A stretch of 64,000 bases of DNA from Caballeronia sp. SL2Y3 (lineage in GTDB: Bacteria > Pseudomonadota > Gammaproteobacteria > Burkholderiales > Burkholderiaceae), in assembly GCF_022879575.1 (NCBI RefSeq), contig NZ_CP084260.1:1178001-1242000 (forward strand), given 5' to 3'. Position numbers and translations under genes: made by a program. The notes below the pieces were generated by a model. The model had not been told where the DNA came from. It worked only from the letters and a program-made list of their open reading frames with translations, and searched no databases. Every line of letters begins with the position of its first letter. The stretch's first letter is position 1. Shown here in pieces: positions 30,810-39,874 of this stretch.

Positions 30810-31019
30810 TCAATCATCGATCCGCAGCCCCACCTTGATCGTCACCTGCCAGTGCAGGACTTCGCCGTTTTCGATATGCCCGCGCGTCTCGGTCACTTCG
30901 AACCAGTGCATATTGCGCAAGGTCTTCGAGGCCTTCGCCAGCGCGACGCGCACAGCGTCATCGCTCGATTGCGTCGAGGAGCCGGTGAGTTCGATCTGCT
31001 TATAGACGTGATCCGACAT
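30810..31019 (-). CDS. dodecin family flavin-binding protein
   Basis: A 69-residue dodecin. [19 protein letters not shown], the tryptophan in [18 protein letters not shown] and the end [12 protein letters not shown] are family features. Dodecins form hollow 12-mers that store riboflavin or FMN. GGAGA precedes ATG 31019. Confidence 0.9.
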   Translation of the reverse strand: MSDHVYKQIELTGSSTQSSDDAVRVALAKASKTLRNMHWFEVTETRGHIENGEVLHWQVTIKVGLRIDD

Positions 31020-31126
31020 GCTGTTCTCCTTGTGGTTTGCTCGGACTTCGATCCAGCAAGGCGCGCGCCACGGCGCAGCAAGGCCGCCGTGTCACGCGGA
31101 AGATATCGAATGCAAAATGCCGACGG

Positions 31127-31573
31127 TCAACGCAGCGGACGCGAAGCGGCGTCGCCTGCATCCTGACGGCGCGTGCCGCGGCGTCTGCGAGCCGAAACGG
31201 TCGCACCGAATTCGCTCAGAATCTGCGTGCGGGCGCGGCTTGCGAACACAAGAAAGCCGAAGCCATTCGCCTCGTACCAGTAGCCGCCGTTCTCGAGCCC
31301 GTCGAGCGGCTGCTCCAGAGCATTCGTAATGGATTCGACGCAGCGCCGGTGCAGCTCGTCGATGGCCGGGTAGGGCGGCTGGGCGCCGCGCACGCTGCAC
31401 AGCAGGACATCGAGTCCTGGCAGCGCATGGGCGTACAGCACCGGTTCGTCCTGCGCGCGAGCGCGTGCAATCTTGGTATCGAGCTGGCCGAACGGCTTGA
31501 AATGCCGCAGCACGGCGAGAAACGACTCATCGCCATCAGCCTTCACGCGTCTACGCTTTTTCGGGAAGGACAT
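31127..31573 (-). CDS. conserved hypothetical protein
   Basis: A 148-residue soluble protein, not recognised. It has a basic start (SFPKKRRRVKADGDE), a central LPGLDVLLCSVRGAQPPYP stretch, a WYEANGFGFLVFASRA segment, and an Arg-rich tail that looks disordered. ATG 31573 is preferred over longer starts, but the ribosome-binding site is weak. Transcribed toward dodecin with a gap of about 107 bases. Confidence 0.5.
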   Translation of the reverse strand: MSFPKKRRRVKADGDESFLAVLRHFKPFGQLDTKIARARAQDEPVLYAHALPGLDVLLCSVRGAQPPYPAIDELHRRCVESITNALEQPLDGLENGGYWYEANGFGFLVFASRARTQILSEFGATVSARRRRGTRRQDAGDAASRPLR

Positions 31574-31957
31574 AAAAACTCGCCTGAAAAAGAATTGCAA
31601 GAAACGCAGCGTCCTCATGCGGCCACTCCCGTCTTGCGTGCCGCACGTCGATCTTTTATAGCGCATCGATGTGATCGGGTCACGGTGATTCGGGCCTCCG
31701 GAACGCGCGATCGGCAAAATTGCCGACAGGCGTCAGAAGCGCATGAATCGTGCCGATGACCCGTTGGCGGCCCGCTGGCATCCCCTCGGCATTTCCTATG
31801 GGTATCTATCTGACATCTGTCTCAATAATAGTCCTGCTGTGCGCCGCGCGAATAGCCTTCGCGAAGAAAAAAAGCGCCCATGCTAAGGAAAGGCGGATAG
31901 GGCGCCCCAAAGCGGGGCTCTCAGGGCCTGCCGGTTGCGCGCGACCCCCACGCTCGT
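31574..31957. other. 384-base gap
   Basis: No credible gene. It holds the mscL terminator at 31867-31905 and presumably the promoter of the 148-residue hypothetical gene. Confidence 0.5.
31867..31905 (-). terminator. intrinsic terminator after mscL
   Basis: On the minus strand GCGCCC, a 20-base loop and GGGCGC (31874-31905) run into seven T (plus-strand A run 31867-31873). Confidence 0.7.
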
Positions 31958-32401
31958 CTAGACGCGCGGCGTCTTTTTGAGTTCGTCGCGGATCTCGCGC
32001 AGAAGCAGCACGTCTTCGGGCGGCGCGGCGGGTGCCGCCGCTTCGTTGGGCTTGCGCAGATTGTTGATGAACTTGACCATCAGAAAGATGATGAATGCCA
32101 GGATGATGAAGTTGATCAGCACGGTGATGAACGAGCCATAGCCGAACACCGCCACGCCCGCCGTTTGGAGATCCTTGTACGAATCCGGATTGCCTTTGAA
32201 GGTCGGCGGTATGTGGCCGAGCCGGATGAAGAGATTCGAGAAATCGAGGCCGCCTGTCGCGAGGCCGACGACCGGCATGATCAAATCCTTGACGACGGAG
32301 TTCACGATAGTCGAGAACGCGCCCCCGATGATGACGCCCACGGCGAGGTCCATGACGTTGCCCTTGAGGGCGAAATTCTTGAATTCTTCGATCATGCTCA
32401 T
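31958..32401 (-). CDS. mscL: large-conductance mechanosensitive channel
   Basis: A 147-residue MscL with the N-terminal amphipathic helix ([20 protein letters not shown]), TM1 [20 protein letters not shown] and TM2 [20 protein letters not shown]. The C-terminal bundle helix ends the protein ([11 protein letters not shown]). It is an inner-membrane pentameric pore opened by membrane tension. GGAGG sits 9 bases before ATG 32401. Confidence 0.93.
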   Translation of the reverse strand: MSMIEEFKNFALKGNVMDLAVGVIIGGAFSTIVNSVVKDLIMPVVGLATGGLDFSNLFIRLGHIPPTFKGNPDSYKDLQTAGVAVFGYGSFITVLINFIILAFIIFLMVKFINNLRKPNEAAAPAAPPEDVLLLREIRDELKKTPRV

Positions 32402-32542
32402 GCGGGGATTCCTCCTTTCAGGTCCGAGACGATTGTTGTGAGGGTGCAGCAGACCGCGATCGCACGCCGCTAAGCATGCTTTGCATTTCGCTCGCAGGCA
32501 AGGCAATGATAGTCAATCCGGTTGCGCGTCGCGGGCGAGTGA

Positions 32543-33928
32543 CTACGCGGCCTGAACGCGCCCCACGCTGATCGCCGCGCAAAAGGCCGCGTGATCCGCG
32601 ACGGTCTGGGCGCCGTATCGCTCGGCCCACGTTGCGTAGGCGGCGTCGAGCTTGTCGGATGCGCCGCAGTAGCCCGCGATCAGCGCCGGGTCGCCGGTGC
32701 GCGCATGCGCGCGGGCGAGCAGCAGTCCGAGACACCACGCGTAGAAGTCGAACGTGGCGCCATGCAGCCAGTCGACGGGAACGGAGCCGCGGATCTGCTT
32801 CATCTGGCGTACGTAGAAATCGCGCCCGGCGATGGTCGTCCAGCCGAGCAGCGCATCGGATGAGCTTTGCAGGAGCCGCTGTCCGTGCACCACGCGCCTG
32901 CCCTGATGCCGGAACGGTTCTTCGAGCGGCGGCACAAACGGCGCGGCAGCCGGCACGATGCCTTCCTTCACTTGCATGAAGATCGGGTCGCCGAGCGCGC
33001 GGCCGATCAGCAGCACGAGATACGCACGCGTGCCGACGCTTCCGACGCCCACCACGCGATGCGCGACATCGACGACATCGTAGCGTTCGAGCATCATGCG
33101 CCACTCGCCCGCGATGGTCTGCAGATACGCCCTGAAGCCGTCGATGACGTGATTCTTCTCGGCGGCGTCGAGTTGCGTGAGGATCGGCGGATCGACCTTG
33201 AAGCGCCAGCTTTTGCCGGCCGGCTCCGCGACCTTGGCGAGCATCGTTGCGTGCGAGCGTTTCATCGCGCGCTCGACCGTGCGCTCGATGGTGGCCTTTT
33301 CGTCGGCGTCGAGATGCGTGGGCGCGTCGATGTGCAGGGCGCTCGCGTAAGAGCGCATCTGCCACAGATCGTAGGGGCTTACCTGGCGCAGTTCGTTCAT
33401 CGTCGTGCGGTACGCCTCGCACGCGGAACGCACGGCGCGCTCCCGGCCTTCCATGTCCACGCTGTTTTCGCGGGCCGCGACGTTGATGCTCGCGGTCAGG
33501 CGCTTGAGGTCCCATTCCCACGGAGCGACGATCGTCTCGTCGAAATCGTTCAGATCGAACACGACGTCCTGACGCGGCGTGCGAAAGAGGCCGAAATTGT
33601 TGATGTGCGCGTCGCCGTCGATCATCACGTTGTGGCCGATCGACGGCGATCTCGACAGATCCCAGGCCATGACGGTCGCCGCGCCGCGCAGAAACGCGAA
33701 CGGCGATTCGGCCATGCGCGACATGCGCAGCGGCACGAGCCGCGCCTGCCGTCCCGCGTTGACGGCGAGCACGCGCTCGACGGGATCGGGGCGGTCCGGC
33801 TCGGGCTGCCAGTTCGCGTGGGCCTCGAAAGGGATGGCGTCGCGCAGCGCGCGGCCGGCGGCGCGGCTTTCGTCGGCGGTGCCGCTTGCTTGCGATGTCG
33901 TCGGGATGGAGTTGAAGCGCGTGGACAA
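32543..33928 (-). CDS. DUF2252 family protein
   Basis: A 461-residue DUF2252 protein. The block GHNVMIDGDAHINNFGLFRT with DLNDFDE just after it is the family core and resembles a kinase-like catalytic loop. Function is not established. The start is TTG 33928, with GGAGA 7 bases upstream. It is divergent from glgX. Confidence 0.82.
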   Translation of the reverse strand: MSTRFNSIPTTSQASGTADESRAAGRALRDAIPFEAHANWQPEPDRPDPVERVLAVNAGRQARLVPLRMSRMAESPFAFLRGAATVMAWDLSRSPSIGHNVMIDGDAHINNFGLFRTPRQDVVFDLNDFDETIVAPWEWDLKRLTASINVAARENSVDMEGRERAVRSACEAYRTTMNELRQVSPYDLWQMRSYASALHIDAPTHLDADEKATIERTVERAMKRSHATMLAKVAEPAGKSWRFKVDPPILTQLDAAEKNHVIDGFRAYLQTIAGEWRMMLERYDVVDVAHRVVGVGSVGTRAYLVLLIGRALGDPIFMQVKEGIVPAAAPFVPPLEEPFRHQGRRVVHGQRLLQSSSDALLGWTTIAGRDFYVRQMKQIRGSVPVDWLHGATFDFYAWCLGLLLARAHARTGDPALIAGYCGASDKLDAAYATWAERYGAQTVADHAAFCAAISVGRVQAA

Positions 33929-34121
33929 ACGTGTCTCCTTCGGCGAGCGAATGCTGCATGTGCGATGGACAGGTCAGCATACCGCAGTTCACGGCGGCTT
34001 AAGGAGGCGCTGGCGTCGTGGTTGCGGGCACATGCCTTGCTCTTACCCAATCCGCTTAATGCCGTGCAATGCGGCACCCCTATACCGACGCATCGCGCGT
34101 CATTCTCTGCAGATCATCCTC

Positions 34122-36335
34122 ATGCCGAATCAATTCCGCATTGCCGAAGGGTCCCCGTTTCCGCTTGGCGCGACGTGGGACGGAAACGGCGTCAACTTCG
34201 CCCTGTTTTCCGCCAACGCGACGAAAGTCGAACTGTGCCTCTTCGACGAGAAAGGCGAGCAGGAAACGCAGCGCATCGAGCTGCCCGAATACACCGATGA
34301 AGTCTGGCACGTCTATCTGCATGGCCTCAAGCCGGGCGCTGTGTACGGCTACCGCGTGCACGGGCCTTACGAGCCGGAGAACGGACATCGCTTTAATCCG
34401 AACAAGCTGTTGCTCGACCCGTACGCGAAAGCGCACGTCGGCGAGATGAAGTTCGACCCGGCGCTCTTCGGCTATACGCTCAACGCAGAGGGCGACGACC
34501 TCACGTTCGACGAACGCGACAGCGCGCCGTTCATGCAGAAATGCCAGGTGATCGACCAGAACTTCACGTGGACGCATGCGACGCGCGTGCGCGTGCCGTG
34601 GGAACACACCATCTTCTACGAAACGCACGTGCGCGGCTTCACGAAGCGCCATCCGGCGATTCCCGAAAACATGCGCGGCACCTTCGAAGGGCTCGGGCAG
34701 AAGGAAGTGGTCGACTACATCAAGAGCCTCGGCGTGACGTCCGTCGAGCTGCTGCCGATCCACGCGTTCGTGAACGACAGCTATCTGCTCGACAAGGGCC
34801 TCACGAACTACTGGGGCTACAACACCATCGGCTTCTTCGCGGCCGATCCGCGCTATTTCTCGCGTGGGCCGGGCGTCGTCGCGGAGTTCAAGGAGATGGT
34901 CGACCGCTTGCACGAGGCCGGCCTCGAAGTGATTCTCGACGTGGTCTACAACCACACGGCCGAAGGCAACGAGCGCGGGCCGACGCTATCGTTCCGCGGC
35001 ATCGACAACGCGTCGTACTACCGGCTGATGCCCGAGCAGACGCGCTACTACATCAACGACACGGGCACGGGCAACACGCTCAATCTCTCGCATCCGCGCG
35101 TCTTGCAGATGGTCACCGACAGCCTGCGCTACTGGGTGACGGAGATGAACGTCGACGGCTTCCGTTTCGATCTCGCGACCATTCTCGGCCGCGAGCCGTA
35201 TGGCTTCGACGAAGGCGGCGGCTTCCTCGACAGTTGCCGCCAGGACCCGATTCTCTCGAGCGTCAAGCTGATCGCGGAACCGTGGGATTGCGGTCCGGGC
35301 GGCTATCAGGTCGGCGGCTTCCCGCCGGGCTGGGCCGAATGGAACGACCGCTATCGCGATACCGTGCGCGCGTTCTGGAAGGGCGACGAAGGCGAATCCG
35401 CCGAACTGGCGACGCGCATCACCGCTTCGGGCGACAAGTTCAACAAGCGCGGGCGCCGTCCGTGGGCGAGCGTGAACTTCATCACGGCGCACGACGGCTT
35501 CACGCTTAACGATCTCGTTTCCTACAACGACAAGCACAACGAGGCGAACGGCGAAGACAACAAGGACGGTCATTCGGACAACAAATCGTGGAACTGCGGC
35601 GTCGAAGGTCCGACCGACGACCCGGAGATCCGCGCGTTGCGCGAGCGGCAGAAGCGCAATCTGCTCGCGACGCTCCTGTTCTCGCAAGGCACGCCGATGG
35701 TTCTCGCGGGCGACGAGTTCGGCCGCACGCAGCAGGGCAATAACAACGCCTATTGTCAGGACAATGAGATCAGCTGGGTCGACTGGGAAGGCATCGACGA
35801 CGACGGCCGCGCGCTGACCGAGTTCGTGCGCAAGCTGACGACGCTGCGTCATACGCTGCCGGTGCTGCGGCGCCAGCGCTTCCTGACGGGCGAAGTCCGT
35901 GAAGACCTGGAAGTGGCCGACGTGACTTGGCTCAGCCCGAGCGGCGACGCGCTCACGCCCGAGCAGTGGGACGACCCCGGCATGCGCTGCTTCGGCGTGG
36001 TGATCGACGGCCGCGCGCAGGCCACCGGCATCCGCAAGCCGGCATCGGACGCGACGCTTCTGTTGATCGTGAACGCGTACCACGATGTCGTCGATTTCAC
36101 GCTGCCGGACATTCCTGGACCGGATCAGTGGAGCTGTCTGATCGACACCAACGCGCCTGTCCGCGAGGAACTGCCGCAGTTCGATTCGGGCGATGTCTAT
36201 CAGGTCACGGGCCGGTCGCTGCTGCTTTTCGCGCTTCAGGCGCGCGGCGCGACGAGACGCGTATTCGAGCGGCTGGAGGAGGCGTTGACCGACGAAGTGC
36301 CGCCGGAGCAGGGCGACACGCCGTCCGCCAGTTGA
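34122..36335 (+). CDS. glgX: glycogen debranching enzyme (isoamylase type)
   Basis: A 737-residue GH13 enzyme with an N-terminal CBM48 domain (about 10-110, FPLGATWDGNGVNFALFSAN). Catalytic regions: VILDVVYNHTAEG, VDGFRFDLATIL (nucleophile Asp), KLIAEPWDCGPGGYQ (acid Glu) and FITAHDGFTLNDLVSYNDKH. It cuts alpha-1,6 branches of phosphorylase-limited glycogen. No other glg or tre genes are adjacent, so it is not in a glycogen operon here. Confidence 0.93.
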   Translation: MPNQFRIAEGSPFPLGATWDGNGVNFALFSANATKVELCLFDEKGEQETQRIELPEYTDEVWHVYLHGLKPGAVYGYRVHGPYEPENGHRFNPNKLLLDPYAKAHVGEMKFDPALFGYTLNAEGDDLTFDERDSAPFMQKCQVIDQNFTWTHATRVRVPWEHTIFYETHVRGFTKRHPAIPENMRGTFEGLGQKEVVDYIKSLGVTSVELLPIHAFVNDSYLLDKGLTNYWGYNTIGFFAADPRYFSRGPGVVAEFKEMVDRLHEAGLEVILDVVYNHTAEGNERGPTLSFRGIDNASYYRLMPEQTRYYINDTGTGNTLNLSHPRVLQMVTDSLRYWVTEMNVDGFRFDLATILGREPYGFDEGGGFLDSCRQDPILSSVKLIAEPWDCGPGGYQVGGFPPGWAEWNDRYRDTVRAFWKGDEGESAELATRITASGDKFNKRGRRPWASVNFITAHDGFTLNDLVSYNDKHNEANGEDNKDGHSDNKSWNCGVEGPTDDPEIRALRERQKRNLLATLLFSQGTPMVLAGDEFGRTQQGNNNAYCQDNEISWVDWEGIDDDGRALTEFVRKLTTLRHTLPVLRRQRFLTGEVREDLEVADVTWLSPSGDALTPEQWDDPGMRCFGVVIDGRAQATGIRKPASDATLLLIVNAYHDVVDFTLPDIPGPDQWSCLIDTNAPVREELPQFDSGDVYQVTGRSLLLFALQARGATRRVFERLEEALTDEVPPEQGDTPSAS

Positions 36336-36342
36336 CGCATGT

Positions 36343-36365
36343 GCTCCCGCCGATCACGCGGGAGC
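36343..36365 (+). other. hairpin without T run after glgX
   Basis: GCTCCCGC (36343-36350) and GCGGGAGC (36358-36365), 7-base loop. It begins 8 bases after the glgX stop and may protect the mRNA 3' end. The real terminator follows at 36403. Confidence 0.5.
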
Positions 36366-36402
36366 TCACGCCGATTGGTTATCATGCGATCTTTGCATTC
36401 GC

Positions 36403-36428
36403 AAAAGGCGGCGCAGGCCGCCTTTTTT
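36403..36428 (+). terminator. intrinsic terminator after glgX
   Basis: AAAAGGCGGC, GCAG loop, GCCGCC and six T (36423-36428). Confidence 0.88.
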
Positions 36429-36460
36429 GTTTCCACGATGCCTCTTTCAAGCCCCCTCGC

Positions 36461-36580
36461 ATGATCCTGCACACGTTCTGGCGCGTGGCGACGTGGGATC
36501 AGCTCGAACGCATCTGGGAATTCGTCGTCGGTTTCTTCAAGTTTCTGTGGGCGTTGCTGCGCTTTTTGGGCGGCGGCTGA
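36461..36580 (+). CDS. 39-residue membrane microprotein
   Basis: A short frame with a polar start and a dense aromatic hydrophobic stretch (IWEFVVGFFKFLWALLRFLG) that could span the membrane. It lies alone between two terminators (36403-36428 and 36600-36621). No good ribosome-binding site is seen. Plausible as a small membrane protein, but unproven. Confidence 0.4.
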   Translation: MILHTFWRVATWDQLERIWEFVVGFFKFLWALLRFLGGG

Positions 36581-36599
36581 AGCAAGCATAGAAAAGAAT

Positions 36600-36621
36600 A
36601 AGGCCCCGCGAGCGGGGCCTT
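36600..36621. terminator. bidirectional terminator
   Basis: AAGGCCCCGC (36600-36609), GA, GCGGGGCCTT (36612-36621). It separates the plus-strand small frame from the converging TPR gene. The minus-strand side is followed by a T-rich stretch. Confidence 0.7.
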
Positions 36622-36647
36622 GCTTGCTTGTGGCTCGACGAAGCGCT

Positions 36648-37883
36648 TTAGGTGTCGCGCCAGTTGTCGTCGTTGCTGCCGAGATCGAGACCGCCTCCGC
36701 CGCCGCTGCCGCCGCCGTCATCCCAGTCGTTCGATCCGTTGCCGAAGTCCAGGCCGCCGCCGTTGTTATTGCCGAAGTCCAGCCCGCCATTGTCGTTGCC
36801 GGCGTCGCGGCGTTCGACCGGCACTTCGCGCTCGATCACGCGGTCGCGTCCGTGCGACATGGCTTCGCCGAGCAGCACGCCGGTCAACAGGCCGCCCATG
36901 CCGCCACCGAACCCGCCGCCGCCTTGCTGGATGATGACGGGCGGCTGCTGCCCTTGCGGCGGATACGGTCCCTGCTGCGGATACGGCGCCTGCGGACCGT
37001 ATGGCTGCTGGCCGCGCCCGAAGCGGTCGGCTTCCTGCGCGAACGGCGACTGGCCTTGCGCACCGGCATTCGCCGCATTCGCCGCATTTGGATCCGGCCG
37101 GCCTTCGGCGCGCGCCTTCAGGCTCGCCACCTGGTTCTCGAGATCCTCGATGGCGTACGGCGGCACCGGATTCTTCGCGTTTGAGAGCGACTCCACCATC
37201 TCGCGCAACTGCGTTTCCGCGCTTTCGACGTCGCGCAGAAGCGCCTCATGACCGGGCGCGGTCGAGAGCCTCACGTCGAGCTTCAGCGTGCGCACGTCGT
37301 TGAGCAACTCGGTCGCGCGTTTGAGCTGCGCGCGGCGGTCGTCCTGGCTGCGGCCGTCGTCGCGGGCGCGGGCGCGTCGCAGGCCCCAGCGCAGCACCAG
37401 CGCAATCGCCGCGATCAGTACCGCGAGGCCGATCCACATGCTCATCGACGGGCCATGCTTCTGCGGCGCGGCGGCTTGCGCCGGGTTGAACGGATTCAGC
37501 GCGACCGATCCGTTGGACGCACGATTAGTCGTCGCATTGGCGCGGTTGGCGTCGTTGCGGATGCGCGCCTCGGTGGACGCGAAGCGCGACGGGTCCGTGA
37601 AGCTCAGCGACGGATCGAGCGTCTTCGCCTGCTGCAAGTGCGAAAGCGCGTCGCTCGCGCGGCCTTCGCGGTCCAGCACCTGCGCGTAGAGATAATGCGC
37701 GTGCGCGTTCTTCGGATGCGCGCCGAGCACTTCGCTCAACTGCGCGTCGGCTTTCTGCCAGTCGCCCTGCGTCATCGATTGCTCGACCTGCTGCGCGGTC
37801 GGCACGGCGGCCAATGCGAGCGGCGAAGCGACCGACAGCGCGAGGGACATCGATAAGGCGAGAGCCGTCAAAGTCTTTTTCAT
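36648..37883 (-). CDS. TPR membrane protein with Gly/Gln-rich C-terminus
   Basis: A 411-residue protein. Signal peptide to about residue 26; TPR-like helices at about 30-100 (GDWQKADAQLSEVLGAHPKN, ALSHLQQAKTLDPSLS); a membrane segment near 150-167 (MWIGLAVLIAAIALVLRWGL); a coiled region (LLRDVESAETQLREMVESLS). A Pro/Gln/Gly-rich tail follows, with GGGFGGGMGGLLTG and repeated GLDFGN. It is upstream of nothing obvious but directly follows a PspA family gene on the same strand, so a shared envelope role is inferred. A downstream partner is not known. Confidence 0.65.
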   Translation of the reverse strand: MKKTLTALALSMSLALSVASPLALAAVPTAQQVEQSMTQGDWQKADAQLSEVLGAHPKNAHAHYLYAQVLDREGRASDALSHLQQAKTLDPSLSFTDPSRFASTEARIRNDANRANATTNRASNGSVALNPFNPAQAAAPQKHGPSMSMWIGLAVLIAAIALVLRWGLRRARARDDGRSQDDRRAQLKRATELLNDVRTLKLDVRLSTAPGHEALLRDVESAETQLREMVESLSNAKNPVPPYAIEDLENQVASLKARAEGRPDPNAANAANAGAQGQSPFAQEADRFGRGQQPYGPQAPYPQQGPYPPQGQQPPVIIQQGGGGFGGGMGGLLTGVLLGEAMSHGRDRVIEREVPVERRDAGNDNGGLDFGNNNGGGLDFGNGSNDWDDGGGSGGGGGLDLGSNDDNWRDT

Positions 37884-38006
37884 GTGCGGGCCGGGCGTTG
37901 TGACGCCCGTCTCCATTCGAAGCTGCGATCGGTGATTGCCGAGACATCGCAAGGCGGATACCCGAAAGCGCAAGAGTCCGCGAAGCGGCGGCGGCAGCCA
38001 CCGTGG

Positions 38007-38687
38007 TTACTGCGCCGGCGTATTCAACTGCTTTTTCAGCGCTTCCAGACGGTCTTCCACCGAAGGACCGCGATTGAGCGCAGCCAGCTTGTCGTCGAGC
38101 GCCTTGCCGGACTTCTGGTCCGCCGAATTCAGGCGCGCGTCGGAGCGGGCGTTCGCGAGCTGGACCTTGTCCTCCAGCTTCTGAAAATCTTCCGACAGAT
38201 TTTTTCCGCCGATGCCGCCGAGCGCCGTCGCGGCGGTGTCCTTCGCCTGCGCGATCTGCTGCTTCGCCTGGAGGATGTTCGAGCGCGCGTTGAGATCGTT
38301 GCGGCGCTGGCGCATGTCGGCGATCTGCTGCTTCAGGTGATCGACCGAAGGCACGAGCGTTTGCAGTTCGGCGGCGAGCGCGTCGCGCTCCGTTTCCGCG
38401 TTGGCTTGTGCCGCGAGCGCCTCGCGTGAGAGACCTTCGTCGCCGCTTTGCAGCGCGCGCTTGGCGCCGTCTTCGTACTTCCTCGCCTTCTCGGCGGCGG
38501 CGTCGCGCTTGCTCTGCTGCGTGGCGACCTGCGCCTCGATCTCGATCAGCGAGTTCTCCGCCTTCGCGATGCTGTCGTCCAGTTCGCGCACGATCTGGCG
38601 GGCGTCGCGCGAGGGATCCTGCATGGTGTCGGCGGCATCGTTCAGCAGACCTTTGACGGTGCGCGAGATGGAATCGAAAAGCGACAT
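38007..38687 (-). CDS. PspA/IM30 (phage shock protein A) family protein
   Basis: A 226-residue, almost wholly helical coiled-coil protein. The N-terminal amphipathic helix (MSLFDSISRTVKGLLNDAAD) and the DPSRDARQIVRELDDSIAKA block are PspA-like. The family coats and repairs the inner membrane as ESCRT-III-like polymers. GGAG precedes ATG 38687. No pspF or pspBC is present; instead a TPR membrane protein follows 124 bases downstream. Confidence 0.85.
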   Translation of the reverse strand: MSLFDSISRTVKGLLNDAADTMQDPSRDARQIVRELDDSIAKAENSLIEIEAQVATQQSKRDAAAEKARKYEDGAKRALQSGDEGLSREALAAQANAETERDALAAELQTLVPSVDHLKQQIADMRQRRNDLNARSNILQAKQQIAQAKDTAATALGGIGGKNLSEDFQKLEDKVQLANARSDARLNSADQKSGKALDDKLAALNRGPSVEDRLEALKKQLNTPAQ

Positions 38688-38911
38688 GTATGTATCTCCT
38701 GGATGAAAACCACGGACCACTAGACCGCGGCTGGCGCGCCGCGCATCGAATCTGAGGCGCCGCGCCTGGAATGCAAGCGCGAGCAAGCCGCATTCACGCG
38801 CGGGTTTACCCGTTCATTAGAGCACGTCGCGACTTAATATGGACTTAAGCAAGGTGAAGGAATGTAACGGCTACGCAGACGCGCGCCGTGAAGAGAGAAC
38901 TGTGGACGAGC

Positions 38912-39322
38912 CTAACCGCCGAGCCGTTCGTCGCCGGTCAGCGAGGCGTCTTCGCCGGCGCTGTCGGTGTCGTCGCGGCTCACGGGAACGCTTGCCGTCG
39001 CCACCGTCGATGCAGCCGCCGCCGCAGCCTGCGTTCGCGCGATCTTGGCCGCGCCCGCGGCGGCTTCGCGCGCCTCGCGGGCCGCTGCCTTCGCTGCCAC
39101 GCTGCGCAGCGCGACATCGAGCGGATCGGGGGCTTTCGGCGCGCGCAGACGGTCGACGATGCCCGCCACCTTGATCTGCTCGCTCGTCGCGTTGAAGTTG
39201 AGCACCGCCCGCCGCATGAGTTCGCTCACGCTGATGCCGAGGTCGTCCGCGGTCTTGCTGATGGCGAGCTTCTGCGCGGGGGTCACGAATACAACGATGC
39301 GTTCGGTAGGCTTGGTCGTCAT
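38912..39322 (-). CDS. ribbon-helix-helix-like protein with Ala-rich tail
   Basis: A 136-residue protein. The first 45 residues look like a ribbon-helix-helix (ERIVVFVTPAQKLAISKTAD, LGISVSELMRRAVLNF), as in CopG/MobC-type proteins. The rest is an Ala-rich helix (AAKAAAREAREAAAGAAKIA) with an acidic end. It probably binds DNA. Target unknown; no plasmid mobilisation genes lie nearby. Confidence 0.6.
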   Translation of the reverse strand: MTTKPTERIVVFVTPAQKLAISKTADDLGISVSELMRRAVLNFNATSEQIKVAGIVDRLRAPKAPDPLDVALRSVAAKAAAREAREAAAGAAKIARTQAAAAAASTVATASVPVSRDDTDSAGEDASLTGDERLGG

Positions 39323-39874
39323 GAGCGGCTCGCAGACAGTAAGGCGATTGCAAACATCGCATGCGCGGTCCCGATCCCGGGATCGCTCACTTCGTTACCG
39401 CAGGTCGTTCGCCGGCGAAAAGCCCCGGCTATACATGTATCCATCATATCGGTTCGCGAGGCGGCTGTGCGTGCTCGCGGTCGCCTATCGTCGCCGGAAT
39501 GCGCGCCGTGGCTCAGCGTATGAGCGTGCACGAAAAAGCGCGCCCGATCAACGGCTTAACGATTTTCTCATAGGGTTGTCCACAAGGCTCTCAACACTTT
39601 CTGTGGGTAAGCGCACGTTGTCGTTGGCCCGCTTCTTCGAGTCGCCCGACGTCATTTGCTTACAAAAAATGCCTGCGCATTCTGTAGCGGTCCGTCCGAA
39701 TTCTTTAAAATGTGCCGTTACTCCTCGGTCGGACCGGCTCACGCATTCGCTCGCCGGTCGTTGCCGCGCTTGCGTTCTTCCTCGCGCGCTTTGTCCGCCG
39801 CCTGATCCGCTTCTTTCGACCCGCGCAGTGCGCGCCACCAAGCGCGCTATAAAGCGCGCCGAACCATCCCAGTC
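39323..39874. other. 552-base gap upstream of the PBP gene
   Basis: No credible gene. Two DnaA-box-like words face each other: TTGTCCACA (39576-39584) and TGTGGGTAA (39602-39610). Promoters for the RHH gene (minus) and the PBP gene (plus) must lie here but are not clear. Confidence 0.45.

Noticed and set aside
32418..33992. 524-codon frame overlapping the DUF2252 gene on the same strand
   Set aside because: Arg/Ala-rich, no domain; the +0 frame has the full DUF2252 signature.
39361..39573. 70-codon plus-strand frame upstream of the PBP gene
   Set aside because: No ribosome-binding site, no protein-like pattern; probably chance.
39576..39610. Two DnaA-box-like words, TTGTCCACA and TGTGGGTAA, facing each other
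   Set aside because: Each differs from the consensus by one base, and no dnaA, dnaN, parAB or AT-rich unwinding region is near. Not called an origin.
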